Source: Cryptomeria japonica (taxonomy: Eukaryota; Streptophyta; Pinopsida; Cupressales; Cupressaceae). Taken from it: a stretch of 64,000 nucleotides of DNA. The first letter of the stretch is position 1, and each line of letters starts with the position of its first letter. Position numbers and translations under genes: made by a program. The notes below the pieces were generated by a model. It was not told the origin of the DNA. It was given only the letters and a program-made list of their open reading frames with translations, and made no database searches. The DNA is taken from positions 6,395,001 through 6,459,000 of the forward strand of contig NC_081414.1 in NCBI RefSeq assembly GCF_030272615.1, read 5' to 3'. Positions 24,420 through 36,337 of the stretch are shown here, piece by piece.

Positions 24420-27400
24420 CCACTTGAGGAAGATCCTATAGCGACTAACAGTTCAAGTTCATCTAGTTCATCTGGAGCTATCTTTCGAAGAGATATTCCT
24501 AGGCTTGATGGAACAAATTACAGAGTATGGAAGATTCAGATGGAGACTCATACGAGATGTCTTAGTAAGGAGATTTGGGAGATCACAGAGAATGGTGTAA
24601 CACCTCATAATTCGGCATCTGGCAATCCTCCTCTGGCAAACTTGGATAAGGAGCTTGAGAATGATTGTAGAGTAAGAGAATCCCTCTTGTGTGCACTTTC
24701 TGATCAACAAATAATGGGATTAACTGACAAATCATCTGCAAAGGCTATATGGGACAAGTTGGAGATTTTTAATGAAGGTGACCCTATTGTGAAGATTGAT
24801 AAACTTGATGGTTACCGGGTGAGATATGAAAACTTGAAGATGGAAGAAGATGAAAGGATTACTGCATTCATGGAAAGGGTAAATGAGATTGTTATGGGAA
24901 ATTAATGTTGTGGTGGAACTCTGAGTGAAGATGAAATAGTTTCTAAAGTTCTGAGAGCTTTACCACCGTCTTGCAAGATGCAGGCTGCTATAATTAATGA
25001 ATTGAGAACAATGGCTATTACTTATGTCAATAGAGATACCTTGGTTGGGAAATTATCTGATTTTGAGCTTGAAGAATTTGGACCCTCTAGAGCTGTGAAG
25101 TCTGAACTTTCTTTTCATGCATCTGCATCATCAACCGACAAGCAAGATTGGAAAGCTTTATATGCAAGGGAATTGGATGATATGAAGAGAGAATGTGAAG
25201 AATTTGATCAACTTGAAGCCCTATTTTCTAGAAGAGTACCTAAAGGACCGGGAGGAAGAAAGTATGAAGTAAAAACACCTTTTAAATGTTTTGCATGTAA
25301 TAAGAAAGGTCATTTTGCATCTAGATGTCCTGAAAGGAATTCAATATTTGAAGAGAGAGATAGAATATCTTATAAGCCTAACCCTGGATCTCAGAATAAG
25401 TATAAGTACAAGAAAAACAGAGACAAATCATGCTACATAGCGGATGAGGAAGGTGTGATTGATTCTAATGATGAACCGAGACAAGACTTTGCTAGTGGTT
25501 TTGGCAATGGAAAGGAATGGGTGTTCCTAGCTATCAAGGAAGACGTTCCGGCACTAGAAGAGAATGTATTTGAAGAGAAGGCACTGGATGTTAAAATTGA
25601 AGATAAGGATGAATGGGTAATTAACAGTGGATGTTCACATCATATGTCTGGAGATAAAAGGAAGTTTCTATCTTTGCAATAATTTGATGGCGGTCTGGTT
25701 AGATTTGGAGATGACAAAGCATGTATGATCAAGGGAAAAGGAACTATATCATTGGATGGTAAGCACAATACTGATAATGTTTATTATGTTGAAGGTTTAA
25801 GGCATAATCTTTTGAGTGTAGGACAATTGGTGAATAAGGGATTTCAATTATAGTTCAAGGATGGAAAATGCAAAATCATTAATAGATCTAGTTTGGAGAT
25901 TGCAACCGGTACACAGACAAAAGGTAATATATTTCATTTGAATTTTGGTGAGAAGACATTTTTGATTGCACAAATTGATGAGAGTTGTCTATAGCATAAA
26001 AGGCTATGTCATGTGAATTTTGATTGCATTGTAAAGATCAGTTCAACTAAGGCAGTTAGAGATATACCTAAGATTGTAAAGCCCTATAATCAGATATGTA
26101 AAGAATGTCAAATGGGAAAACAAGTCAAAACCTCTTTTAAGAGTATACAAGACAAATCTAATGACGTTCTTGATCTTATTCATACTAATTTGTGTGGCCT
26201 TGCTAGAGTTAAAAAATTTCAAGGTGATAAATATTTTATGCTAATCATTGATGATTATTCTAGAATGATGTGGGTTGCTTTTTTAAGGGAGAAATATGAG
26301 GCTTTTGAAAAGTTTAAAATCTTTAAAGCTAAAGTTGAGACAAAGATAGGATTTAATATTAAATGTTCAAGGTCACATCATGGTGGAGAATTCACATCCG
26401 GTGAGTTTACTAACTTTTGTCAGAAGTATGGTATAAGGAGACAATTTTCTGCTCCCCAAACACCTCAGCAAAATGGAGTTGTGGAAAGGAAGAATATAAC
26501 TATCTTGGATGCTGCTAGAACAATGATGATGGAAGCTACTCTACCTCATTTCTACTGGAGAGAAGCAGTGAGCACAACGGTCTATACATTCAATAGTACA
26601 TATCAAAGGAGAAACCGATAAGACACCTTATGAATTATGGTTTTTCAATAAACCTACAGTTAGGTATTTCAGAAATATTTGGTAGTAAATGTTATATTAG
26701 GAGAGATGATATCATTGGCAAATTTGATCCTAGATGTGATGAAAGAATATTTCTTGGTTATTCTAATGAAAGCAAAGCATATAGATGTTATAACAAGATA
26801 TTGTAGAGAATTGTGGAGAGCACTGATGTCAAGGTGGATGAGCTGAATAGAAGTCAAATCAAAGTTTATGAGCAAGAACCGACAGTGGAAATGATCATAA
26901 CGAACTAGTAACACCTTTGCCGGAATAGAATGTTGAACCAGTTACTCCAACAGTATCAAAAAATTCAACAGTAACTGAAGAACTGAGAAGAGGAACAGAG
27001 AGTCACAAGACTCCTAGGTATGTGAGATTGAATCATTCAGAAGGTCAGATAATTGGGGATAAGAACAATGGAGTGATGACAAGAAGGAGATTGGCATCTA
27101 ATGAGGTATGTTTAATCTCTCAAGTTGAACTGGTATCAGTAATTGAACCATGTAAAGATGAATGTTGGATGAAAGCTATGGAAGAAGAATTATATCAGAT
27201 TGAGAAGAATAACACATGGACTTTAGTTCCCCGACCTAAAAATAAGAATGTTATTGAAACTAAATGGGTTTTTAGGAATAAATTAAATGAAGATGGACAA
27301 GTTTTAAGGAATAAAGCTAGATTGGTTTGTAAAGGATATTCTCAGAAGGAAGGAATTGATTATGGTGAAACTTTTGCACCTGTAGCTAGGATTGAAGCTA

Positions 27401-28626
27401 TAAGAATATTTCTTGCCTATGTTGCACATAAGAACTACAAGGTTTATCAGATGGATGTTAAGTATGCATTTTTTAATGGGGATCTTGATGAGGAAGTTTA
27501 TATTAATAAACCTAATGGTTTTTCACTTTCGGATGATAAAAACATGGTTTGCAGATTAAGGAAAGCTTTATATGGATTGAAACAGGCACCTAGAGCTTGG
27601 TATGCAAGGTTAGATAAATATCTTTTGAAGCTTGGTTTCACTAAAGGTAACGATGACAGTAGTCTATATTATAAAGTCACTGATGATGATATATTGATTG
27701 TTGAAGTTTTTGTTGATGACATCATTTTTGGAGGTGAAGATAAGTTATGCATGGAATTTTCTAAGAATATGGAGAAAGAATTTGAAATGTCTATGATTGG
27801 GGAAATGAAATTTTTCTTAGGTTTGCAAATTAATGAGACTAATAAATGTATTTTCATCTGTCAAATTAAGTATGCTAGGGAATTGTTGAAGAAATTTGGT
27901 ATGGTCGATTCTGAACTAGTAAGTACTCCTATGGTTACAAGTGATAAATTGTCAAGGAGAGATGAATCTGCACCGGTAAATCCTACAAGATACAAGTATA
28001 TGATTGGAAGTTTGCTATATTTGACTCAGACTAGGCCTGACATAATGAATTTTATTTGTATTTCATCTAGATATCAAAGTGATCCTAGAGAAAATCATGA
28101 GAGTGCGGTGAAAAGAATTTTTAGATACTTGCATGGTACATCTGAATATGGTTTATGGTACCCTGAGGATGATGACTTTACTTTATGTGCATATACAGAT
28201 GCAGATTGGGCTGGTAATGTTGATGACCAAAAAAGTACTTGCGATGGATCTTTCTTTCTTGGAAAGAAGTTGGTTTCATAGATCAACAAGAAACAATCAT
28301 GTACTTCTTTATCTAATGCTGAAGTTGAGTATGTTGTTGCTGCTACTAAATGTACATGAGTTCTATGGATGAAGCAAATGTTGAAGGATATTAAAGTGCA
28401 TTGCATTGGACCGGTAGTTATTCACTGTGATAACTCTACTGCTATAGACATATCAAAGAATTGGGTATTTCACTCTAAGACAAAGGACATATCTATCAAG
28501 TATAACTTTTTGAAGGAGAAGGTGGAAGAAAATGAAGTTAGACTGGTTTATGTGAACACTAAAGAACAGATTGCGGACATTTTCACTAAACCTTTGCCTA
28601 AAGAATTAAATCAAATAAATAAATAA
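24420..28626 (+). pseudogene. Copia gag-pol polyprotein, inactivated
   Basis: Encodes Gag, aspartic protease, integrase, reverse transcriptase and RNase H of a copia element. Gag covers 24420-25400 with zinc knuckle CFACNKKGHFASRC at about 25290. The protease start reads NSGCSHHM, so the catalytic Asp is Asn. Integrase (about 25990-26620) has the HHCC finger (HKRLCHVN, CKECQMGK), but its first two catalytic positions read HTNLCG and SHHGGEF, both altered from Asp. The final Glu is kept (NGVVERKN). RT (27022 onward) keeps FVDDIIFGG. RNase H has YTDADWAG and ends in IADIFTKPLPKE. In-frame stops occur (for example 24903, 25680), and frameshifts lie between 26600 and 27000. No start codon is clear before 24540. 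RT and RNase H are the best preserved parts. Confidence 0.9.
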
Positions 28627-28875
28627 AGGCTTGGGATGCGAGATGGGCCTGGATCACGGTTATTTGAGTACCTGAGAGACGGATTAGGGGTTTCTACCCC
28701 TCCGGCAGAGAACTGATTGATGTTATTTGGCATCAATCTAGTATGCTTTATCGGAGTTATCATTCGTTATGGCATTGATGTGGGGATGCTACTGCTCAAG
28801 GGGAGTAGCTAGCCTTGTGATTCAGTGGTTTTTGTTTTTGCTTTGACATTTTTGTCAGATTTCTGGCATTGATGT

Positions 28876-31800
28876 CAAAGGGGGAGAACCAATTGAAACC
28901 GCATTGAAGAAGTTGGTTGCAAACAAAATTATTACATTGCCATTTAATCAACCATTTGAACCAAATGTGAAGCCATCATGGTGAAATGACAATGAATTTT
29001 ACATCACAAGAGAAAAGGTCATAAGACTAGTAACTATCACAGATTGAAGAATCTCATTCAATATCATATTGACAATGGTGCAATTGAAGTTGATGGTCAC
29101 ACTTCCAATGAAGAGTATGATATTTTCAAGGAACCATTCCCAAAACATGATAAGGAAAAATCCCCTAAGACATACATCATTTCCAATTGCATCAATATGT
29201 CCTATGTCTACTTCGTCAACCATATTTTTGAAATGGACAACCATATGTCTATCATAATTATCAAGGACAAACCCCCAAAGGTACTACTCAAAGGGGTTAA
29301 GTTATCTTACAAGGCATTGGACCTTCGTCTTCATCATTTGAAGGCAAAACCCCTGGATGCAATGTCACTAGTCAGAGGGGTAAAGTTACTTTACAAGGTG
29401 TTCCATCCACGACAACAACTTCATCATCTACTAAGAATGAGTATAAACTTGTAGACCAATTAAGGAATAGAGCTGCCCTTATCTCCATCCTTGAGATTTT
29501 ACATGTAATTCACCCTCACATAAAGCCATTTTGGACAATATCTTGAGAGAAAAAAACATCCCTACCGATCTAAACGTGGACCAGTTTCAAGCCATGGTGG
29601 GATACCTTTTGACCTCGCATTGCCTTACATTCACAGAAGTAGATGACACATCTCCATACCAACCACACAATGCACCACTTCACATTAGGGATTTACTCCA
29701 TAAAAAGTGCATAAAATGAGTCTTGATAGATGGAGGAGAAGGCCTCAATATTTGTACATTGAAAATTATCTTATAATTGGGATACTCTAAAAACAATGTG
29801 GATTCTAGAAACAAGATCACCATAAAGGCATATGATGATGAAGAACGCTCCTCAAAAGGAATAGTCACCTTACCTCTAAGCATTAGGCCAATAACAAAGG
29901 ACGTGGTTTGTCAAGTCCTTGATCTTGATCTCATATATAACATACTTTTGGGATGACCACAGATACATGAAATAAGAGCAGTATCTTTGACATTACGAAT
30001 GCATCAAGTTCCCACATAATGGAGTTGAAGTGATTGTTAAAGGTGATCCAAATCCATACATATATTGCAACAATCTTCAACCAAAACCTGAAACAATATT
30101 CCCAATCAATTGAGAGGCTACTCCATCTTCAACATATGTTGATCCAGAATCATTGAAAGCCTCCACTTTAAAACAAGTAGAACTTAGAGGAAAATTCAAG
30201 GACAAAGGCATGTGAGAATATAACCTAAATCAAACCTTACATATCTAAGATAATTGATGGACTCTCCTAAGAATTATGGAAGACCACATCCATCAAGACA
30301 AATATCAACAATCATTATCATATGGGATCCCACTACTTTCAAGAAATGGGGTGAAATGGAGGAAGAGGACATTTACAAGATGATTTGTAAGGAACCTGGA
30401 GAACCTAATAAAGACCACATCACAATACCAGTTGAGAACTATGGAAAAGGCTTCAAGTTTCTAGAAAAGATGGGATATGATGGAAAAGGTCCTCTTTGCC
30501 TACAAAGAAAGGTATCATAGAACCATTGCAACCTAAATTAATACCAAAGAAATAGTGGACGAAAGTGCTTGGTTTTGCACCATTGAGATTATGTGGTCTT
30601 AATTCCCAAGCAATATTACAAATCATTCATCCCGCTTCCACTAGTGACCAACAACAAGAGAGACACTATTCTACCGATTCAACTGAATGGGAATGGGCTT
30701 CTGACAAATCATCTAGTGATTATGAGATCACGTAAACTTTCAGAGAACTTAGGGAACCCACCGAAGAAGATAAATTTATAAATTTATTCAAAGTTGGTCA
30801 AGCAACATAATTTAGTTCTACATCTCAAGAAAAGAAAGATGGTGGTGAACTGTGGATAAAGAATTTTTGGTATCCTGAACCCTCTACGTCTCGAGGGTCT
30901 AGGCAAAAACTGCAAAAAATGAGAACTCTCATTGCTAAGTGTCCTAGTGATGTTGAACTAGATTCATTTACAATCAAGACTAATGAGGAGAGTACCACTA
31001 GCGACCCCAATGAATATTGAAATACCTAAAGATTCTTGTGTCTTTACCCCTACACTTGCCAACTTTGAACCTATTGATGGACTTCCCCTCATTCACTCGC
31101 AACTCATTTACTAGGACCAACAAGGGCCTCCACAACCTAACACATTCCAAAATGATGAGGCCTTCATTGACCACCTTGGCATAAGAGATGATCTTCCTCT
31201 TGGGGAACATAAAGTAAGATACATCATTGAACTTAATACCGTGGTGTACTTTGGAGATGGTGCCAAACCTTCTAGTCACAAAAATATTCAAAAAATTAAA
31301 TAATGGGTCTTTTAGTGAAAACCACATTGTGGCGCTTTCTGACCCTAAAAAAGTAAAAGAAAATGAAGCATCTAATAGTGAAAACCTCTCTGAGGCACCT
31401 AAGGATGGAAGGTTTGACACTCTCCCCATGACATCATATGAAGAAAAGTCATCTATGTTGATTGAAGAAACCATCAAGACAAATATTGGGATATAAGAGG
31501 TGCCACATAACATCTTCCTTGCATAGTCATTGACATAAATTGAGAGACCAAAGCTCACAAAGCTCTTCACAGAGAGATAGATCAATTTTGTATGGTCATA
31601 TGCAGATATGCTTGGATTTGATCATGATTTAGTTATGCATCAATTAACAATTACTCCAGGTGCCAAACTAGTTAAACAAAAGTTGTGTAAGATACACCCC
31701 TAGGTGGCACTATTAGTAAAAGTTGATGGATGTTGGCTTCATTAGACCAATTGACTATCCTGAGTGGATTTCCAATTTTGTACCTGTCACCAAACTAGAT

Positions 31801-32337
31801 AGCAACATTTGAATATGCACAAATTTCAAAGACAACAACAATGCTTGTCCCAAGGATGACTTTCCTCTACCAAACATTGATTTGATTTTTGATCTCATAG
31901 TAGGCCACACAATATTATCATGTATGGATGGATTCTTCAGATACAATCAGATTAAGATAACACTTGAAGATCAACACAAGATAGCATTCACATGTCCGTG
32001 GGGTACCTTTTGTTGGAATGTCATGCCCTTTGGATTAAAGAATACAGGTGCCACATCAGAGAGACATGACAATAATCTTTCACGTTCTCATGCATGTTAC
32101 TATGAAAGACTATGTAGATGATCTTTTGGGTAAATCAATTACAAGGGAATAACATTTGGATATCCTATCAGTGGTTTTTGATTGCTTGGAAAAGTACAAA
32201 GTCGGATTGAACCCTAAGAAGTGTATCTTTGGAGTGACCTCCAAGAAAATCCTATGATACATTGTCTCACAATGAGGTATTGAAGCAGATCCAACAAAAG
32301 TCAGAGCTATTTTAGAGATGCCTCTTCCTAAGAATAT
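28876..32337 (+). pseudogene. Decayed Ty3/gypsy (Tat-type) gag-pol fragment
   Basis: Collinear relative of the T1 polyprotein from Gag C-terminus to RT, broken by many stops and frameshifts. GEPIETALKKLVANKIITLP at 28883-28942 matches T1 GEPIEIVLRQL near 46177. A protease-linked block around 29680-30040 matches the T1 region ending KFPHNGVE. A G-patch-like block (YGKGFKFLEKMGYDGKG) is at about 30437-30487. RT (31870-32150) retains MDGFFRYNQIKIT and CPWGTFCWNVMPFGLKN, with YVDDLLGKS in a different frame. It has no LTR of its own. The left end abuts the copia polypurine tract, and the right end stops mid-RT at the LTR of element M. Confidence 0.85.
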
Positions 32338-33062
32338 TGTGGGTGAATATTTTGTCACCAGCATATTGAAGACAAAATATATGTTTCACACATAGCTATG
32401 ATGAGACAAAGTCTCTCCTCTCAGCAAGGGGAGGTTCCCTGATAGAATTTGACACTTCAACAATTAAAGCTTAAATCCCAGGGGTAAGGTTAGGGTGTAT
32501 AATTCTCTTTTTTTAGAATTAGCATTAATCCCTTCACTTGATACAATTCTTAATTTTTCTTACAATAACTAGACAAACTTGTATAAAACAATTTACCTCA
32601 ATCTATATTAACGTAAGCACAAAGTCTTACATAAACGAAGACACTTCTCCTAACTTAATAACTAAAGATATCTTGTAGCCCAGAGTCTGCAAGATAAATT
32701 ATAACAACCTTGAAAAGTAACCAACAATACCTCAAAGTCTCCCACGTAGTCACCATATCACAATAAAGCTCCAAATATGGAATATAACACAAAGTTTATA
32801 TCTATACTTAGAAAAGTATTTCACTTACACAATGCATACAAATACCATCAAGTAAACTAGGTACACATATAAGCAAATGACATAAGAACATCTACTCATA
32901 AGCTACAATCCTTGCCCAACACAAAGTTTGGAGCATAAAATTGCTTTCTTTATTCACTTGATTAATCTAAACACAAGAGAACACAAAGTTTCACTTGAGA
33001 CAAAAATTTGGTAGAGTTTTGTCTTGCTCGCAAAAGATAAAATATTACAAATGAGGCTCCCC

Positions 33063-33070
33063 TTTTATAG
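33063..33070 (-). promoter_or_regulatory. TATA box of LTR M
   Basis: CTATAAAA on the minus strand, followed by GGGGAGCC. It would direct transcription leftward through the R-U5 part of the LTR. Confidence 0.6.
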
Positions 33071-33410
33071 AGAAGGAATTGAGAAAAATGTGGGCACAGT
33101 TGACTTATTCAAAAAAATATTCCAAAATATCCAAAAGTTGTGCATAAGATGAAAGTGTATCTACATAAAAATTTCCAGTAAAAGAAAATACCACTACATG
33201 AGTTTAAACTAACTAGTGTCAAGAGGACACTTTATCATTCATTTTCCTCCCTCCGGATTTACTCAGAGAAGGATTAGTCATCTACAAGAATTTGAAACAT
33301 TTTCATCACGAAAATCGACATTCATAATCTCATCACCAGATTTAGAGACTTAGAATAATGTCTAAAAGACAAAATGACCCTTAGACAAAAAAGGCAGAAA
33401 AATTAATAGA

Positions 33411-33840
33411 TCGGGTTTTAAAACTCTATCTGCACCTAGAGTGAGCCATACTGACAAATCAGGTTTTAAAACCCGCTCTGCTTATGTGTAGGTCAAAGGT
33501 TGTAGGTCGGGTTTTAAAACCCGATCTTCATATCTACAACTCTAAAGATATAGGTCGGGTTTCAAAAGCCGACCTACAGATGTGTAAAAGAAAACTGATA
33601 GAGCGGGTTTTAAAACCGACCTGTCATCCCAATTACATGTCGGGTTTTAAAACCCACCCTGTCAATGGGGTAAAACATAGTTGTACATCGGGTTTTAAAA
33701 CCCGATGTGATAGAGAACCTGGAGGTCGGGTTTTAAAACCCAACCTGCACCATTTGCAAACAAAACTGCACTTCGGGTTTTAATACCTGATGTGCAGGAA
33801 AACTCAAAAACAACTACATTTCAAGTTTTAAAACTCAAAG
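33411..33840 (-). repeat. Cluster of about ten palindromic units in the U3 of LTR M
   Basis: Core CGGGTTTTAAAACCCG is a perfect 16-base palindrome, and the best units extend to GGTCGGGTTTTAAAACCCGA. Units start near 33411, 33459, 33505, 33553, 33601, 33639, 33686, 33723, 33772 and 33819, spaced about 40-50 bases, with unrelated spacers. The last unit keeps TTTTAAAA but loses the CG bases. They lie 340-770 bp upstream of the TATA box in LTR orientation. The open frame across them (GRVLKPxLH repeats) is a by-product. Confidence 0.9.
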
Positions 33841-34445
33841 TGCATTTGAAGGATGAGACAAAGGATAAGACAAAGACATGAAAACAAAAAATGATGCAAA
33901 GCAAATATGCAAACCAACATGACTTACGAGTTAAGTCAACCGACCTTAGAGGACGTGGGCTATGAAACAAACAAGTTTCGTAGGGGTTGTCCCATGATTC
34001 AGGTTAGCTGAAATCGATGACAATAGCTGGCTCTGACTGGGGAATGACCTTTGATTGTTGGAATGATTGAAGGGAGTAGAATATAGAACTAAGTGCCTTT
34101 ATCATCCATTGGGCTATAGATTCAAGCAACAAATACACAGACGACAAGACTGATGCAAAGCAACCAATTGAAAACAAGACAGAAACTTGTACTAATGAAT
34201 TAACTAAATAAATAAAGATCTATTTAATTAATAGAAGAAGTGGGACCAATTAAATAAATAAATAAATATTTATTTAATTTAGAGAAATGATATTTAAATA
34301 AATATTTTTAAATAGGGAAAGTCTAGAAAAGGATAAATGAATTAATTAAATAAAAATCTATTTAATTAAATGAAGGCTTAGGATAACATAATTAAATAAA
34401 TAAAATATTTATTTTATTATGACAAGACAATTTTAGGTGTCTACA

Positions 34446-34460
34446 TTTTTCCCCTCTTTG
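34446..34460 (-). promoter_or_regulatory. Polypurine tract of element M
   Basis: CAAAGAGGGGAAAAA on the minus strand, directly before the LTR start TGTAG. T1 has AAAGAGGGGCAAA in the same position. This marks the 3' end of M's internal region, so M runs right to left. Confidence 0.8.
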
Positions 34461-34547
34461 AGACAATGCAACTTGTCATGTTGGCTCAAAGATGATAAGA
34501 CTAATTGATACAAGGTTTACCCCAAGTAAGGAAAACAACATGTCCCC

Positions 34548-34593
34548 TCGAGAGATTGGGTGATTTTTTTTAAAAAAATGAAAACAATCTCTC
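34548..34593 (+). promoter_or_regulatory. Small hairpin conserved between elements M and T1
   Basis: GAGAGATT (34550-34557) and AATCTCTC (34586-34593) form perfect 8-bp arms around a T/A-run loop, 103 bp from the LTR start. T1 has an equivalent hairpin (TCGAGAGAT/ATCTCTCGA) 108 bp from its 3' LTR. Possible roles are in plus-strand priming or in the antisense promoter; neither is shown. Confidence 0.6.
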
Positions 34594-34727
34594 AAAAAGA
34601 AAGAAAGGCTAAAAGGGGATAAAGATAGGATGACAGGGTTACACAAGTGAAAACTAGACATAAAAAGGAGCAACAGGCAAGAAAAAGGCGGCAGGAGGCG
34701 AGCACGGCCAATTAGGGTTCCACAACC

Positions 34728-34735
34728 TATATATA
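34728..34735 (+). promoter_or_regulatory. TATA box of the antisense PMD gene in element M
   Basis: TATATATA followed by GAGGCCAAGGG, 112 bp before the first-exon ATG, on the strand opposite to the element. It lies 283 bp from the LTR start, so this promoter points away from the LTR, back into the element. Confidence 0.6.
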
Positions 34736-34839
34736 GAGGCCAAGGGGGAAAACATCCTCATTTACATGCACAACACTTGAGAGATCGAGAGCACAAAGCA
34801 ATCAGAGAGCTTAGGAGAGTAGTCAACAGTCAGGAGATC

Positions 34840-36080
34840 ATGGCAGTCAAATTACATCGATTCGATTGAGTTCGACTGTTTGAGTGGCCTAAAGACATGG
34901 GTAAGCCAGTATGTATCTCAAAATTGCTCAGTTATTCAGCATTTATTGTGCATTTATTAGGCTAAGAAGTAGGTTTAGACAAAAAACATGAAAGCAATCA
35001 TTAGGTGTTTGGTAAAGTCTAGGTCTGGTTAGGGTGTGTCTGTAATGCGACAACATGTATATGTCGAGTACGTGTGCATTTGCATTTGTAATCGTGTTTC
35101 TGTCAATTTTGTGCATGTATATGTCTTTAGACCGTGCATATGATATGATGTCGCATGCATGCAGAACATTATCATATTTATGCTTGAAAGCATGTCTATG
35201 TCAAGTGTATGGTTCGCGTTTAGGTTGGATTGTCAGATATGTGTAGAACAATATCATGTCTGTGTGCATAGTCATGTATGTGCAATATAAAACTTTTTAT
35301 GTAGTAAAGGCATATTTAGGTATGCTCCTAACGCGTATGTGTCCAAGTAGGTTGAAATCAATAGTTTTGTGATAGACATACGTTGTTGATTGGATAAACT
35401 GTCGAGAGGATACACTCAGATAGGTGCCTCAAGTAGGATAGGATAGGATTAGGGATGGAATCAACCTCCATATGATAAACATGTATAGCCAATTGAATAA
35501 AGTGTTGAGAGGATACACTCAAACAGGTGCCCCTAGGCGGATAAGATGCTAAGAAAAATCTAGGATAAGCCATCGAATTGATCAAATATGGCGAGTGGTC
35601 TAGCATGATAGGATAAAGAATAAGTACAATGTGATAAACATATACACTGATAGGATGCAACACCATGTGATAGACGTAAGCACTATAAGGATATAACTTG
35701 ATAAAAAATACCATGTGACAAACATAGGCACCACTAGGCTAGGCTAGGATAAGCAACACTATGTGATAGATGTGAGTACTACTAGGACTAATGCGGTTGG
35801 TTTGGTTGATCGTAGGAGTATCTAGCATAGTTGGAGTCACGAGAGATATTCACTTTGACACAATGACTACAGTTGAACCTGACTACTAAGGAGCATGTGG
35901 CGATAGAGGCCATGGGTTTGAGACATATCATGTTCATGCCTGAGATCTGGGCAAACACAATATCGTTGACTGCTCTTACAAAGAGATGGTACTCTAAGAC
36001 ATGCATGTCTCATTTGTTGACTAACGAGATGTCGATCACTCCAGAGGATGTATATAGGATCTTGAGGATACCGTCTTGAG

Positions 36081-36164
<84 letters not shown>

Positions 36165-36337
36165 GACCGACTACCATAGGGAGGGATAGACAAATGGATT
36201 TTAGTGGTGGAGTCATGGGACCACCACCACCACCAAGATTAGCAAGAGGAGGATGGAGACAAGATCTAGGGGTTGAGCCTTCAGGAGCTCAGATTTCGTC
36301 AAGGCCTATCGGCTCCCAAGGAGGGAGTTCATCATAG
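34840..36337 (+). pseudogene. Antisense plant mobile domain (PMD) gene of element M, internally deleted
   Basis: Two exons. Exon 1 is 34840-34908 (23 codons, starts MAVKLHRFD, donor CCA|GTATGT, phase 0). Exon 2 begins about 35831 after CATAG. Exon 2 encodes the start of a PMD (GLRHIMFMPEIW, LTALTKRWYSKTCMSHLLTN, EMSITPEDVYRILRIP), matching the T1 antisense protein. The frame then enters (ATC)28, read as poly-His. It resumes in the same frame with a tail containing SGGVMGPP and GGSSS before TAG at 36335, which matches the T1 C-terminus (SGGVMGPLRR). The middle of the domain is therefore missing. In-frame TGA codons lie at 34867, 35864 and 36077. PMD proteins (MAIN/MAIL1 of Arabidopsis) act in gene silencing and genome integrity, and PMDs are known from transposons. 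This copy is non-functional. Confidence 0.75.
36081..36164 (+). repeat. (ATC)28 microsatellite inside the PMD remnant
   Basis: 84 uninterrupted bases. Upstream and downstream PMD sequence remain in the same reading frame across it. Confidence 0.97.

Larger units (their letters stand above)
22775..28887 (+). mobile_element. Ty1/copia retrotransposon lacking its 3' LTR
   Basis: Consists of a 5' LTR (22775-24380), a primer binding site, a gag-pol reading frame and a polypurine tract (AAAGGGGGAGA, about 28876-28886). The 3' LTR expected after the tract is absent. The sequence passes directly into a decayed gypsy Gag, so the element is truncated by a later rearrangement. The order PR-INT-RT-RNase H defines copia. 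Confidence 0.9.
32338..34445 (-). mobile_element. LTR of gypsy element M (minus orientation)
   Basis: On the minus strand it starts TGTAGACACC at 34445, just after a polypurine tract. It contains a TATA box at 33069-33063 and ends near 32338 with CACCCACA, at the point where the decayed gypsy RT breaks off. That gives about 2.1 kb. The start resembles the T1 LTR start (TGTAGTCACAC) and shares its TTAATTAAATAAAT-rich first 250 bases, so the two families are related. The left boundary is inferred from loss of RT homology; the partner LTR is not in the window. Confidence 0.7.

Noticed and set aside
33484-33783. 99-codon open frame with GRVLKPDLH repeats
   Set aside because: It is the translation of the palindromic repeats; units of other lengths shift frame, so no coding constraint is evident.
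33411-33840. Regularly spaced palindromic repeats with unique spacers, superficially like a CRISPR array
   Set aside because: Units vary in sequence and spacing, lie in the U3 of a plant LTR, and there are no cas genes.
35867-36193. Minus-strand frame with a long Met run
   Set aside because: Reverse reading of the (ATC)28 tract.
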